This document shows positions 51,673 through 58,533 of a DNA stretch of 64,000 bases, one piece after another. Below the pieces are notes generated by a model. That model did no database searches. It was not told the DNA's origin and saw only the letters and a list, made by a program, of their open reading frames with translations. Each line of letters opens with the position of its first letter. The stretch's first letter is position 1. The stretch covers positions 372,001 to 436,000 of the forward strand of contig CAWGRH010000011.1 of NCBI GenBank assembly GCA_963824905.1, read 5' to 3'. This DNA is from JAJPKK01 sp963824905. GTDB taxonomy: Bacteria > Pseudomonadota > Alphaproteobacteria > Rhizobiales > Xanthobacteraceae. A program made the position numbers and the translations under genes.

Positions 51673-53556
51673 ATGCTCAGCGACGAGAAAGTCAACATCC
51701 TGCTGGTCGACGACCAGCCCGCGAAGCTGTTGAGCTACGAAGTCATCCTGCGTGACATCAACGAGAACCTGATCAAGGCCTCGTCGGGCCGCGAGGCGCT
51801 GGAGCAGTTGCTCAAGTCGGAAATCGCGGTGGTGCTGATGGACGTCTGCATGCCGGAGCTCGACGGCTTCGAGCTCGCCGCGATGATCCGCGACCATCCG
51901 CGCTTTCGCAAAACGGCGATCATCTTCATCTCCGCCATTCATCTGACCGAGGTGGATCGCCTGCGCGGCTACGAGATGGGAGCGGTCGACTATGTTCCGG
52001 TGCCGGTCGTCCCCGAGGTGCTGTGCGCCAAGGTGAAGATCTTCGCCGAGCTGTACCGCAAGTCGCGGCAGCTCGAGCAGCTCAATGCCGAGCTCGAGCG
52101 GCGCGTCGCCGACAGGACCGCGGAGCTCGAACGTTCCAACCGCCAGCTGCAGCAGAGCGAGGAGCGCCGCAATCTCGCTCTGGCGGCGGGAAAGATGGGC
52201 TCGTGGGATTGGGACCTCGTTCGCGGCGACTGCATCTGGGACGAGGGACAGCGGCGCATATTCGGGGTCGCTCCGGATTTCGCGGTGATACTTCCTGGGC
52301 TGCGCAAGCTCGTCCATCGCGACGACTGGAGCATGCTCTACCGGGCGCTCAAAGGCGCCCGCCGAGATGCAGGCTCCCGGCAAATCGAGTTTCGCATTTA
52401 CCGTCCCGACGGCGGCGTCGCGTGGTGCCTCGGGACGGTTGCGGCGAGCACGGACGCCGCCAATCGGATCACGCGCATCAGCGGCGTTACCATCGACATC
52501 ACCGACCGCAAGGAGGCCGAGGAGCGCCAGCTGCTGTTGGCGCGAGAGGTCGACCACCGCGCCAAGAACGCACTCGCCGTGGTGCATGCCATCGTGTCGC
52601 TCACGCGCGCCGACAACATTGCCCAATTCGTCGCCGCAGTCGAAGGGCGTGTACAGGCGCTTGCCCGTGCGCACAGTCTGCTGTCGGAGTCGCGGTGGCA
52701 GGGCGCCAATATCTCCGACATCATCGAGGAGGAGCTCGCGCCATACCGAGCCCCCCACTTCGACCGTGTCAGGATTTCAGGAACGAGCCTCTCCCTCGAT
52801 CCTTCCACGGCCCAGGCGCTCGCCCTGGCGCTCCACGAGCTCGCCACCAACGCTGCGAAATACGGCGCGCTGTCGCAGCCGTCCGGCCGGCTTCAGGTTT
52901 CGTGGAGCCATGCGAACGGCCGGCTGCAACTGCAGTGGATCGAGCGCGGCGGACCCGCGCTCGGGCGGGTCGAGCCGGGCGGATTTGGGCTTCGCGTCAT
53001 CAAAGCGAGCGTCGAAGGACAGCTGGACGGGAAGGTCGAGTTCGATTGGCGGCAGGACGGGCTGCGATGCGCGCTGTCCGTTCCTCTTGCGGCGAAGTCG
53101 GAGATCCTCCCGAACACCGAAAGGCCGGCAGAACGGCCGAGCGCGAACGACACCGTGCCGTTCGAAATCGGACCACGCAGACGCGTTCTCCTGGTCGAGG
53201 ACGAGACGCTCATCGCCATGATGATGGAAGGGCTGCTTCGCGATCTCGATCTCGAAGTCGTCGGCCCATTCGGGACGGTCAGCGACGCACTGGAAGCGGT
53301 TCGCCACGAGGCGATCGATGCTGCACTCCTCGACGTCAATCTCGGCGGCGAAATGGCTTATCCGATCGCGCGCCTCTTGGAGGCGAAGAAGGTGCCCTTC
53401 GTCTTCATGACGGGCTATGGTTCCGAAACCATCGCCATGCCGTTTGCGAATGTCAGGGTCTTCCAGAAACCGCTCGAACGCGAGCTCCTGCGCGACCTGT
53501 TTACGCCCGGACCCGGGCAGCCCCAACGCGACGTCATGCGCGCCGCTGCGCCGTGA
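51673..53556 (+). CDS. Receiver-PAS-HWE histidine kinase-receiver protein
   Basis: A 627-residue cytoplasmic signalling protein. Order: receiver domain with Asp57 (VLMDVCMPELDG), a coiled coil (about 125-170), a PAS domain (175-285), an HWE-type kinase with His295 (EVDHRAKNALAVVHA) and HELATNAAKYGALS, and a C-terminal receiver with Asp554 (LLDVNLGG). HWE and HisKA_2 kinases feed the PhyR-NepR-EcfG stress pathway in alphaproteobacteria, so this is a candidate input to that system. ATG at 51673 after GGAG, 11 bases from the previous stop, so it is co-transcribed with the giant kinase, whose receivers may pass phosphate to or from it. Confidence 0.94.
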   Translation: MLSDEKVNILLVDDQPAKLLSYEVILRDINENLIKASSGREALEQLLKSEIAVVLMDVCMPELDGFELAAMIRDHPRFRKTAIIFISAIHLTEVDRLRGYEMGAVDYVPVPVVPEVLCAKVKIFAELYRKSRQLEQLNAELERRVADRTAELERSNRQLQQSEERRNLALAAGKMGSWDWDLVRGDCIWDEGQRRIFGVAPDFAVILPGLRKLVHRDDWSMLYRALKGARRDAGSRQIEFRIYRPDGGVAWCLGTVAASTDAANRITRISGVTIDITDRKEAEERQLLLAREVDHRAKNALAVVHAIVSLTRADNIAQFVAAVEGRVQALARAHSLLSESRWQGANISDIIEEELAPYRAPHFDRVRISGTSLSLDPSTAQALALALHELATNAAKYGALSQPSGRLQVSWSHANGRLQLQWIERGGPALGRVEPGGFGLRVIKASVEGQLDGKVEFDWRQDGLRCALSVPLAAKSEILPNTERPAERPSANDTVPFEIGPRRRVLLVEDETLIAMMMEGLLRDLDLEVVGPFGTVSDALEAVRHEAIDAALLDVNLGGEMAYPIARLLEAKKVPFVFMTGYGSETIAMPFANVRVFQKPLERELLRDLFTPGPGQPQRDVMRAAAP

Positions 53557-53575
53557 TCGCTGGGATCACGGCGCA
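53547..53575 (+). terminator. Strong hairpin terminator after the kinase operon
   Basis: TGCGCCGTGATC at 53547-53558 pairs perfectly with 53564-53575 around a five-base loop, a 12-bp GC-rich stem that includes the stop codon of the HWE kinase gene. GGTTTCAATTT follows. This ends the two-gene kinase operon. Confidence 0.8.
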
Positions 53576-53677
53576 GGTTTCAATTTCGAGGTAGCGAGAG
53601 AGGTCGGCGTAGCCAGACGCTACTGGCATCGGCGTCGGCGCCTGCCGCCGGGGTTTTGCCGCGACTCGCGCACTCGC

Positions 53678-53700
53678 CTTGAGCTAATTTTCAGCTCAAG
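53678..53700. terminator. Hairpin at the 3' end of the gene at 53696
   Basis: CTTGAGCT and AGCTCAAG form a perfect eight-base stem around a seven-base AT-rich loop, overlapping the stop codon of the minus-strand gene. No T-run follows on the minus side, so termination is likely but not certain; it may also block read-through from the kinase operon. Confidence 0.55.
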
Positions 53701-53986
53701 GTGATTTCGGAGCGGGCGCAGGCGAAGGCGGCGGAGGCGGAGGCGGTGCCGCACCGGTGGTGCTCGGCGGATTCACCGGAGGATTTATGGCCGTCGATAT
53801 CGGCCGATTGTAATCATAAACCAGCATCGCAATGACGATCACCGCGACGATACCGACGATCCACGCCCACATTCCGCCCCGGTTGGCGTCGTCGTTCACG
53901 TTGTAGCGGGACGGTCCGGGCCCGACCGGGTCGGGCGGAATCGCGCGGCGGGGATCATTCGGATCCGTGTAGCGAGGGTCTGACAT
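53696..53986 (-). CDS. Single-pass membrane protein with proline-rich tail
   Basis: A 96-residue protein: a hydrophilic N-terminus (SDPRYTDPNDPRRAIPPDP), one transmembrane helix (WAWIVGIVAVIVIAMLVYDY, about residues 40-59) and a tail rich in Pro that ends in a poly-proline stretch. ATG at 53986 follows AAGGAGC. Such small membrane proteins with YTDPNDPR-like starts are common in rhizobia; function unknown. A near-match to an EcfG promoter lies upstream (54020-54045). Confidence 0.72.
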   Translation of the reverse strand: MSDPRYTDPNDPRRAIPPDPVGPGPSRYNVNDDANRGGMWAWIVGIVAVIVIAMLVYDYNRPISTAINPPVNPPSTTGAAPPPPPPPSPAPAPKSP

Positions 53987-54019
53987 GACATGCTCCTTGC
54001 GTTGGATGCCTTCATGCAA

Positions 54020-54045
54020 AACTCGCTCACGACGATATCGGTTCC
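54020..54045 (-). promoter_or_regulatory. Near-match EcfG-type promoter
   Basis: Read on the minus strand: GGAAC, 17 bases, then AGTT in place of CGTT. It lies 34 bases upstream of the start codon of the gene at 53986, the right place and direction for a promoter. One mismatch in the -10 makes it less sure than the perfect sites nearby. Confidence 0.45.
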
Positions 54046-54150
54046 GTGCGGATCGGACGCATTTCGGACGCGGCCCCGCTCAACGACCTGGAACATCACG
54101 GGCACGTGATGCGGGCGCGTTCACCGGCTTCACGCCGCGCATCTGGCCGA

Positions 54151-54179
54151 AAAAAAATCCCGGCGCAAGGCCGGGATTT
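54151..54179 (-). terminator. Rho-independent terminator of the csbD-like gene
   Basis: On the minus strand, a ten-base stem (AAATCCCGGC against GCCGGGATTT) with a five-base loop is followed by a run of eight T. It starts 12 bases after the stop codon at 54191. This is a textbook intrinsic terminator. Confidence 0.9.
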
Positions 54180-54190
54180 GTATCAGTCGC

Positions 54191-54394
54191 TTACCAGTGC
54201 TGCGCGTTGGCCCAGTCGTCGATGTCCTTCTTGGTCTGATCCTTCGCGTAGCCGTACCGCTCCTGGATCTTTCCCTCCAACTGGTCGCGCTTGCCATCGA
54301 TGACCTTGAGGTCGTCGTCGGTGAGCTTGCCCCACTTCTCCTTGACCTTGCCCGCGATCTGCTTCCAGTTGCCCTCGACCCGATTCCAATCCAT
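54191..54394 (-). CDS. CsbD-like stress protein
   Basis: A 67-residue CsbD family protein: MDWNRVEGNWKQIAGKVKEK, WGKLTDDDLKVIDGKRDQL and KIQERYGYAKDQTKKDIDDW. Members are small, abundant, helical proteins made under general stress; their action is unknown. ATG at 54394 starts the family pattern exactly, after CAGGAG. The perfect EcfG-type promoter at 54429-54454 and the terminator at 54151 make it a single-gene transcript. Confidence 0.95.
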   Translation of the reverse strand: MDWNRVEGNWKQIAGKVKEKWGKLTDDDLKVIDGKRDQLEGKIQERYGYAKDQTKKDIDDWANAQHW

Positions 54395-54428
54395 GTGGCA
54401 CTCCTGTTGATGGCCTCTCAGATCATGA

Positions 54429-54454
54429 AACGTCGGCAACCCCTTTGTGGTTCC
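54429..54454 (-). promoter_or_regulatory. EcfG-type stress promoter of the csbD-like gene
   Basis: On the minus strand GGAAC (54454-54450), 17 bases, CGTT (54432-54429): an exact match to the general stress sigma consensus. The start codon is 34 bases beyond the -10. This is the expected spacing for the gene at 54394. Confidence 0.82.
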
Positions 54455-54491
54455 GGACGTGACATCGCGTCTTCGTGATTCGCCTGGCGAA

Positions 54492-54647
54492 CTAAATTCG
54501 TCCGGTCAGCGCAAGGACGACGACCACGATCAGGAGCACACCCACGATGCCGCCGGGTCCGTATCCCCAACCGCTGCTGTAGCCCCAAGTCGGCAGCGCG
54601 CCGACCAACAACAGAATAAGTAATACAACGAGAACGGTCGATAACAT
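54492..54647 (-). CDS. DUF3309 small membrane protein
   Basis: A 51-residue protein of the DUF3309 type: LSTVLVVLLILLLVGALPTW, then GYSSGWGYGPGGIVG and a second hydrophobic stretch VLLIVVVVLALTGRI. Two membrane segments joined by a Gly/Tyr-rich turn containing PTWGYS, which is the family signature. GGAGTGG precedes the ATG. These proteins are common in Alpha- and Betaproteobacteria and are usually stress-linked. It has its own EcfG-type promoter at 54678. Confidence 0.9.
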   Translation of the reverse strand: MLSTVLVVLLILLLVGALPTWGYSSGWGYGPGGIVGVLLIVVVVLALTGRI

Positions 54648-54677
54648 GGTCCACTCCTATTCTTTAACCCACGCCAC

Positions 54678-54702
54678 AACGCTTTAATCCGCTGAATGTT
54701 CC
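54678..54702 (-). promoter_or_regulatory. EcfG-type stress promoter of the DUF3309 gene
   Basis: On the minus strand GGAAC (54702-54698), 16 bases, CGTT (54681-54678): an exact consensus match, 30 bases before the start codon at 54647. Confidence 0.82.
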
Positions 54703-54815
54703 GACGATCAGAATCAGCGCCGTTTTGGTCACTGTTCAGCTCATGACAGTATTTATTATCGATCGTGATTATGCGCAGATACCGACGCCTTGCCTCGCTC
54801 GCGCAATAAATAACG

Positions 54816-54846
54816 AAAAGCCCCTGCCGACTTTCGACAGGGGCCA
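54816..54846 (-). terminator. Rho-independent terminator of the PRC-barrel gene
   Basis: On the minus strand GCCCCTG and CAGGGGC form a seven-base stem with an AT-poor loop, followed by TTTTCGTT. It begins about 30 bases after the stop at 54876. Confidence 0.75.
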
Positions 54847-54875
54847 CGCTGCATCGAACCAATTGCTGTGTCGAA

Positions 54876-55307
54876 CTACGCCGCCGGCACCCACGTCGCC
54901 TTCGCCTTGTCGTAGGTGTAACCGCGTGCCTGCTTGAGCGAATCTTTGGTGGCGTTCATGGTCAGGTACCAGGTGCCGTTCTTCTCCGTCGCCCGGACCG
55001 CGGAGAACGGCACCGCGACGTCCTTGTTTCCGATGCCGAGGAAACCGCCGACGGAAATGATGAACGCTTCGACCTTGCCCTCCTTGTTCACCAGCACGTC
55101 GCCGATTTCGCCGATCTTTGCATCGGACGGATCGTATACGTTCTGCTTGTAGTAGTTCGTGACCGTCGTCGAATTCGCCGGCAATGAGCTGAGCACCCGT
55201 GCCTGCACCGGCGTCGCAGCTCCCGTCGTTGCGCTTTGTTGTGCGTGCGCCGTGCCGACAATTGCGGCCGCGAGCGTCGCGGCGATGGCAAGTCTGTTCC
55301 ACATCAT
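54876..55307 (-). CDS. Exported PRC-barrel domain protein
   Basis: A 143-residue protein with a signal peptide (RLAIAATLAAAIVGTAHA, cleavage before QQSATTG) and one PRC-barrel domain at about residues 50-125 (VYDPSDAKIGEIGDVLVNKE, then AFIISVGGFLGIGNKDVAVPF). This beta-barrel binds partners or nucleotides in many proteins; exported single-domain forms are common in rhizobia and have no known job. Two ATGs in a row after GGAGAG. An EcfG-type promoter lies about 77 bases upstream and a terminator follows. Confidence 0.9.
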   Translation of the reverse strand: MMWNRLAIAATLAAAIVGTAHAQQSATTGAATPVQARVLSSLPANSTTVTNYYKQNVYDPSDAKIGEIGDVLVNKEGKVEAFIISVGGFLGIGNKDVAVPFSAVRATEKNGTWYLTMNATKDSLKQARGYTYDKAKATWVPAA

Positions 55308-55383
55308 GGTTATTCTCTCCGGTTGAGCGGCGAACAAAAAACATTTGTCGTCCGCCGGATTGACCAATTCGTACCGGTTTGAA

Positions 55384-55408
55384 AACGTGCCTAATTCCTA
55401 TTTGTTCC
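55384..55408 (-). promoter_or_regulatory. EcfG-type stress promoter of the PRC-barrel gene
   Basis: On the minus strand GGAAC (55408-55404), 16 bases, CGTT (55387-55384): exact consensus. The gene-free stretch 55308-55664 contains this site and the divergent near-match at 55586, and nothing else I can support. Confidence 0.8.
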
Positions 55409-55585
55409 TGCTGCATTTTGGTGTTGCGCGCTGCGGTACACGGCGAAGCCAGCGAGCGAGGCTTTCGGCGGCGATAGGCGCAACGGTTGCAATCTACCGG
55501 ACAGTGTGGCGTGGCGGCTTGCGTCCTCGCGTCGCGAAAATGTCGACGGCTCGGATTGGTGCTTGTTGAGACGAAGTAATGCCGG

Positions 55586-55610
55586 GGAACCTTTCGCTGT
55601 TCGGCGAGTT
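55586..55610 (+). promoter_or_regulatory. Near-match EcfG-type promoter of the 55665-56985 genes
   Basis: GGAAC at 55586, 16 bases, AGTT at 55607. One mismatch from consensus at the first -10 position. It points at the three genes starting at 55665 with a leader of about 47 bases. Confidence 0.55.
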
Positions 55611-55664
55611 CTATGCGCAACTGCTAAGCCACACTTTCACTGTCACAACGAACCGGAGGTCGAC

Positions 55665-55751
55665 ATGGGTTTAGGTCGAGGCGTTTTGTTTTGGCTGCTC
55701 GGCGTGCCAATTCCGATCATCCTGCTGATCGCGCTGTTCTGGCACCACTGA
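55665..55751 (+). CDS. 28-residue single-span membrane protein
   Basis: A very short protein, GLGRGVLFWLLGVPIPIILL and then IALFWHH, that is almost entirely one membrane helix with a Pro-containing kink and a basic start. CCGGAGG lies nine bases before the ATG. Proteins of this exact type (G-rich start, LLGVPIPIILL core) are widespread in Proteobacteria but often missed by annotation. It heads a stress-type gene group with the DUF883 protein at 55811. Confidence 0.78.
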   Translation: MGLGRGVLFWLLGVPIPIILLIALFWHH

Positions 55752-55810
55752 CGACGCGGCGAAGCAAGGAAGACGGCGGTCATTTTCCTGATCGAGGAAG
55801 GATAGTCAAA

Positions 55811-56266
55811 ATGGAGAACAGAAGCGTGAGCTCGGAGTCACAGATGAGCAGTCAGATTCCCGGAGGCAGCTCCAAGGGCGGCTCCTCGGTGTCGGAGTCG
55901 ATGGCGCGTGGTCGCGACGCACTAGGCGCGACGGCCAACGCTGCGGCGAACGCCACCGGAAGCGACCTGCAGTCCCTTCAGTCCGACCTGAATCGGCTGA
56001 AGGACACCGTGTCGAAGTTCATGAGCCAAGCCGCCGACGAGGCGACCAAGTCGGCTCGTCAGGTGTCCGCAAATGTCGCCGGCCGGGTCGGCGATGTCGC
56101 TTCCGATTTGGCGGAAAGAGGCAGCGCGATGGCATCGACCGCTACGGACCAGGCGAAGACCTTCGCGTCGGAGCTCGAGAGCATGGCTCGCCGCAATCCC
56201 ATCGGCGCGATGGCCGGCGCGGTCATGGTCGGCATCCTGATCGGCATGCTCGGACGCAGAAGCTGA
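55811..56266 (+). CDS. DUF883/ElaB-YqjD-like membrane-anchored protein
   Basis: A 151-residue protein. A Ser/Gly-rich N-terminus leads into a long amphipathic helix (LQSLQSDLNRLKDTVSKFMS, ARQVSANVAGRVGDVASDL) and a C-terminal Gly-rich membrane helix (NPIGAMAGAVMVGILIGMLG). This is the pattern of the ElaB/YqjD family; in E. coli these bind ribosomes to the inner membrane in stationary phase. ATG at 55811 after GGAAGGA. Its stop overlaps the next start. Confidence 0.88.
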   Translation: MENRSVSSESQMSSQIPGGSSKGGSSVSESMARGRDALGATANAAANATGSDLQSLQSDLNRLKDTVSKFMSQAADEATKSARQVSANVAGRVGDVASDLAERGSAMASTATDQAKTFASELESMARRNPIGAMAGAVMVGILIGMLGRRS

Positions 56267-56985
56267 TGCTGTTCCGGCTCTTCAAGCTGTTCGGGCTCGA
56301 CGTCGCCGCTGAGGTCGAGGCGGCGAAGGCGAAGCTCGAACAGCGCGTCGAGCGAGCGGCGGATCACATCAAAGGCGTCGCCGAGGGAACCGCCGTCATC
56401 GCAATGCTCGGTATCTTCGCGAGCATCACCGCGACGATGGCGTTGACCGTCGGGCTGATCGCACTCTATCGGGGTGTAAGCCGCGCGTACGGCGACTATG
56501 CCGGGCTCGGAGCGGACGCTGCGATCCTGGTCGTGCTGACCGCCACGCTCGCCGCGGTCATCTTCGCGAAAGCGCGCGCGCTGTCGTCGGTGACTAACGC
56601 AACTCGCGCAGCCGGTGGTTCCCTCGCACCGGCGATGCCCGAATCGTCGGCGTCGAGTGCGGTGAATCATCCGGTCGAGATGCCAATGGCCGCCGCGCCC
56701 GATCACCTTGTTGTTCCGGTCCGGCTGGCTCCCACTCCCCGCGATCTCATCGATCCGCTGACCCTCGTTCTGTCCGAGGTCATTCCGGTACCCAATCTCG
56801 GAAATCCGGTTGTCGATGAATTGATCGGCAAAATCCGTACGACCGCGCGCAGCAACGTGGACGATGCGGTCTATCGTGCAGCCAGCGTAATCCGGTACGG
56901 CCGTCCGGCCGACCTCTTCCTCGTGCTTACGGGTACCGCCGCACTTGCGTGGCTCATTACTCGCAACGCGCGTCCGTCGCGTTAG
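56266..56985 (+). CDS. Membrane protein of unknown function, partner of the DUF883 gene
   Basis: A 239-residue protein with a short charged N-terminal helix, two transmembrane segments at about residues 43-65 and 78-98, a Pro/Ala-rich central region, and a final hydrophobic stretch (LFLVLTGTAALAWLITR). The N-terminal half looks like a holin-superfamily (phage-holin-like) protein that commonly follows DUF883 genes. ATG overlaps the preceding stop, so the two are translated together. Function unknown. Confidence 0.8.
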   Translation: MLFRLFKLFGLDVAAEVEAAKAKLEQRVERAADHIKGVAEGTAVIAMLGIFASITATMALTVGLIALYRGVSRAYGDYAGLGADAAILVVLTATLAAVIFAKARALSSVTNATRAAGGSLAPAMPESSASSAVNHPVEMPMAAAPDHLVVPVRLAPTPRDLIDPLTLVLSEVIPVPNLGNPVVDELIGKIRTTARSNVDDAVYRAASVIRYGRPADLFLVLTGTAALAWLITRNARPSR

Positions 56986-57101
56986 ACGTCGGCACCACCG
57001 GCCCAGGTAGCCTGCGCTCGCGAAGAGCAGGCACGAGGAACCAAACGCTTGTGCGGCATTTGAACCCCCCATGGCACTCACACAAACTCGAGAACCTGGA
57101 A

Positions 57102-57121
57102 GGCCCCGCTTGCGCGGGGCC
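57102..57121 (+). terminator. GC-rich hairpin terminator
   Basis: GGCCCCGC at 57102-57109 and its complement at 57114-57121 with a four-base loop, followed by GTTGTTG. It ends the DUF883 gene group; there is no long T-run. Confidence 0.65.
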
Positions 57122-57195
57122 GTTGTTGCCGGCAGCTATTCGATGAAATTCGAGAGCACCTAATACCGGGCGTGCCGGCCTTCGTCGCTCCGCAC

Positions 57196-57221
57196 GGAAC
57201 GCGAGGCACGGCTTGATCGTT
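57196..57221 (+). promoter_or_regulatory. EcfG-type stress promoter of the gene at 57252
   Basis: GGAAC (57196-57200), 17 bases, CGTT (57218-57221): exact consensus. The start codon is 31 bases beyond the -10. Confidence 0.82.
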
Positions 57222-57251
57222 GGCGTTGCACGAGGACGAGAGGAGGAACTC

Positions 57252-57476
57252 ATGGTGTCCCACGACGCGCCCGTCAAAGCACAGGCCCCTTCCAACGAAC
57301 GAGAGCGATTCGAATGGAGCGGCGAACGAAGGTTCGAGGCGGAAGCTCCGGTCCTCGACAAAGACGACGCCCGTCAGGGTGTGACCGGGCACAATGTCCG
57401 CTACGTGCTGTTGTTCGGGCTCGTGGGTGTCATCATCGCGTTCGCGGCCATTCTGGCTTTCGACTTCTATCGTTGA
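57252..57476 (+). CDS. Small C-terminally anchored membrane protein
   Basis: A 74-residue protein with a charged N-terminal part (VSHDAPVKAQAPSNERERFE) and a single C-terminal membrane helix (YVLLFGLVGVIIAFAAILAF). GAGGAGGAAC precedes the ATG. The tail-anchored layout implies that the soluble part faces the cytoplasm or periplasm depending on insertion. Unknown family. Own EcfG-type promoter at 57196. Confidence 0.78.
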   Translation: MVSHDAPVKAQAPSNERERFEWSGERRFEAEAPVLDKDDARQGVTGHNVRYVLLFGLVGVIIAFAAILAFDFYR

Positions 57477-57556
57477 TTTTGCAGCTCCGAGGGAGGGAGC
57501 CAAAGCGGCGCAGCAATGACAATGCATGCGCCGCCATGACACCCATGCGGCGGCGC

Positions 57557-57581
57557 GGAACTTCCGGGCCAATGATCCGTT
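57557..57581 (+). promoter_or_regulatory. EcfG-type stress promoter of the gene at 57632
   Basis: GGAAC (57557-57561), 16 bases, CGTT (57578-57581): exact consensus. Transcription would start near 57588, so the ATG at 57583 cannot be used and the first good start is ATG 57632. Confidence 0.75.
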
Positions 57582-57631
57582 CATGCAGTTGGACGACGCC
57601 CAAAGGCCGTTCCGCATTCCATGGAGCTTCG

Positions 57632-57824
57632 ATGAACTCACTCAGCCCGACGCGACCTCGACCCTCACGCGAGGCGGCTCCTCGTGGACGAGGCCGAATG
57701 GCGCGCTCGCCTGGACCAACTCGCCGACATGCGGCGCATGCTCTCCGCCGACCCGAGCCCCATTGGCGCGGCCATCGTGGCCGCCCCGGTCGACATGTAC
57801 GGCAATCCGACGGCTGGCCGTTAG
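57632..57824 (+). CDS. Small protein, frameshifted, unknown function
   Basis: ATG at 57632 lies five bases after GGAG and 44 bases after the predicted start of an EcfG transcript. It reads MNSLSPTRPRPSREA; the sensible remainder, LLVDEAEWRARLDQLADMRR followed by PVDMYGNPTAGR and a stop at 57824, lies one base over. Removing one G at about 57677 gives a 63-residue acidic helical protein. No known domain. The correct promoter, ribosome binding site and plausible ending all point to a true gene with one extra base. Confidence 0.6.
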
Positions 57825-57973
57825 CCCGCGCGCTTGAAGAACTGGACAGCTTGCTCGTGCTTCGCCGCCGCGGCGCGCGACGCGAAGGTTCCAAGATTGC
57901 GTCGCTTTCCGGTCTTCGGGTTCTTCTTGCGCGAATACAGCCGGTATTCGCCTGATTTCAGCTTGCGGATCAT
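57821..57973 (-). CDS. Small basic protein, unknown function
   Basis: A 50-residue very basic protein: IRKLKSGEYRLYSRKKNPKT, GKRRNLGTFASRAAAAKHEQ, AVQFFKRAG. ATG at 57973 gives the common start (IRKLKSGEYRLYS); a longer frame to 58033 has no support. I recognise this type from many proteobacterial genomes; it may bind nucleic acid. Its stop overlaps the stop of the plus-strand gene at 57824 by four bases. Confidence 0.78.
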   Translation of the reverse strand: MIRKLKSGEYRLYSRKKNPKTGKRRNLGTFASRAAAAKHEQAVQFFKRAG

Positions 57974-58042
57974 CTTGCACCTCGTCGCTTGGCCGCCTCG
58001 GCAAGCCGAACCGCGGTCACGCGCGTTTGCCACATGGCCTGG

Positions 58043-58453
58043 TCACTTCCGCGGCCCACGCTTCGAGGTCGAGCGCTTACGCGCCGCCGCCGGCCGTTGC
58101 GGCGACGCCGTAGTTTTGCGGCCCCGGGCGGTCGTCCGAGTTGCGTTCTTGCCGCCCATGGCGGGGCTGCTCTCGCGCCGGCCGCGCGCGCCGACATGCG
58201 ACTTGCCTTCCCGCTCCTGCTGGTAGGTCTTGCCCTCGGCCTCCTTACGTTCGTACTTCCTGCGATTGCTCGCGTTCTCCTTGCCGCTTTCGTATCTCGA
58301 TGCGCCGGCCTCCTTGAGCGCGATCGCGATCGCCTGGCGGCGGCTCTTGACCTTGCCGCCCTTCCCGCTTGGCCCGCTCTTGAGCTCGCCGTGCTTGAAC
58401 TCGTGCATGACGCGGCCTGTGGTCTTGCGCTGACGCGGTGTGGTTTTTGCCAT
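58043..58453 (-). CDS. DUF6496-like basic protein
   Basis: A 136-residue lysine/arginine-rich protein. The start AKTTPRQRKTTGRVMHEFKH, the core SGPSGKGGKVKSRRQAIAIA and the LKEAGASR motif are typical of DUF6496 proteins. The second half (GKENASNRRKYERKEAEGKT) is low-complexity with many basic residues, as in DNA- or RNA-binding tails. CAAGGAG precedes ATG at 58453. Stress-linked by neighbourhood; it lies 80 bases after the MFS gene and may share its transcript. Confidence 0.82.
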   Translation of the reverse strand: MAKTTPRQRKTTGRVMHEFKHGELKSGPSGKGGKVKSRRQAIAIALKEAGASRYESGKENASNRRKYERKEAEGKTYQQEREGKSHVGARGRRESSPAMGGKNATRTTARGRKTTASPQRPAAARKRSTSKRGPRK

Positions 58454-58533
58454 GAGATTTCTCCTTGTGCTGAGTAGCGGCTTTACAATCTCGTTGGTGC
58501 GGTCCGGGCCGCGCGAAAGCGCCCGTCTCGATC

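Noticed and set aside
57526..57837. 103-codon plus-strand ORF starting at 57526
   Set aside because: It starts upstream of a perfect promoter, becomes Arg/Pro-rich, and its end is out of frame with the sensible C-terminus at 57824.
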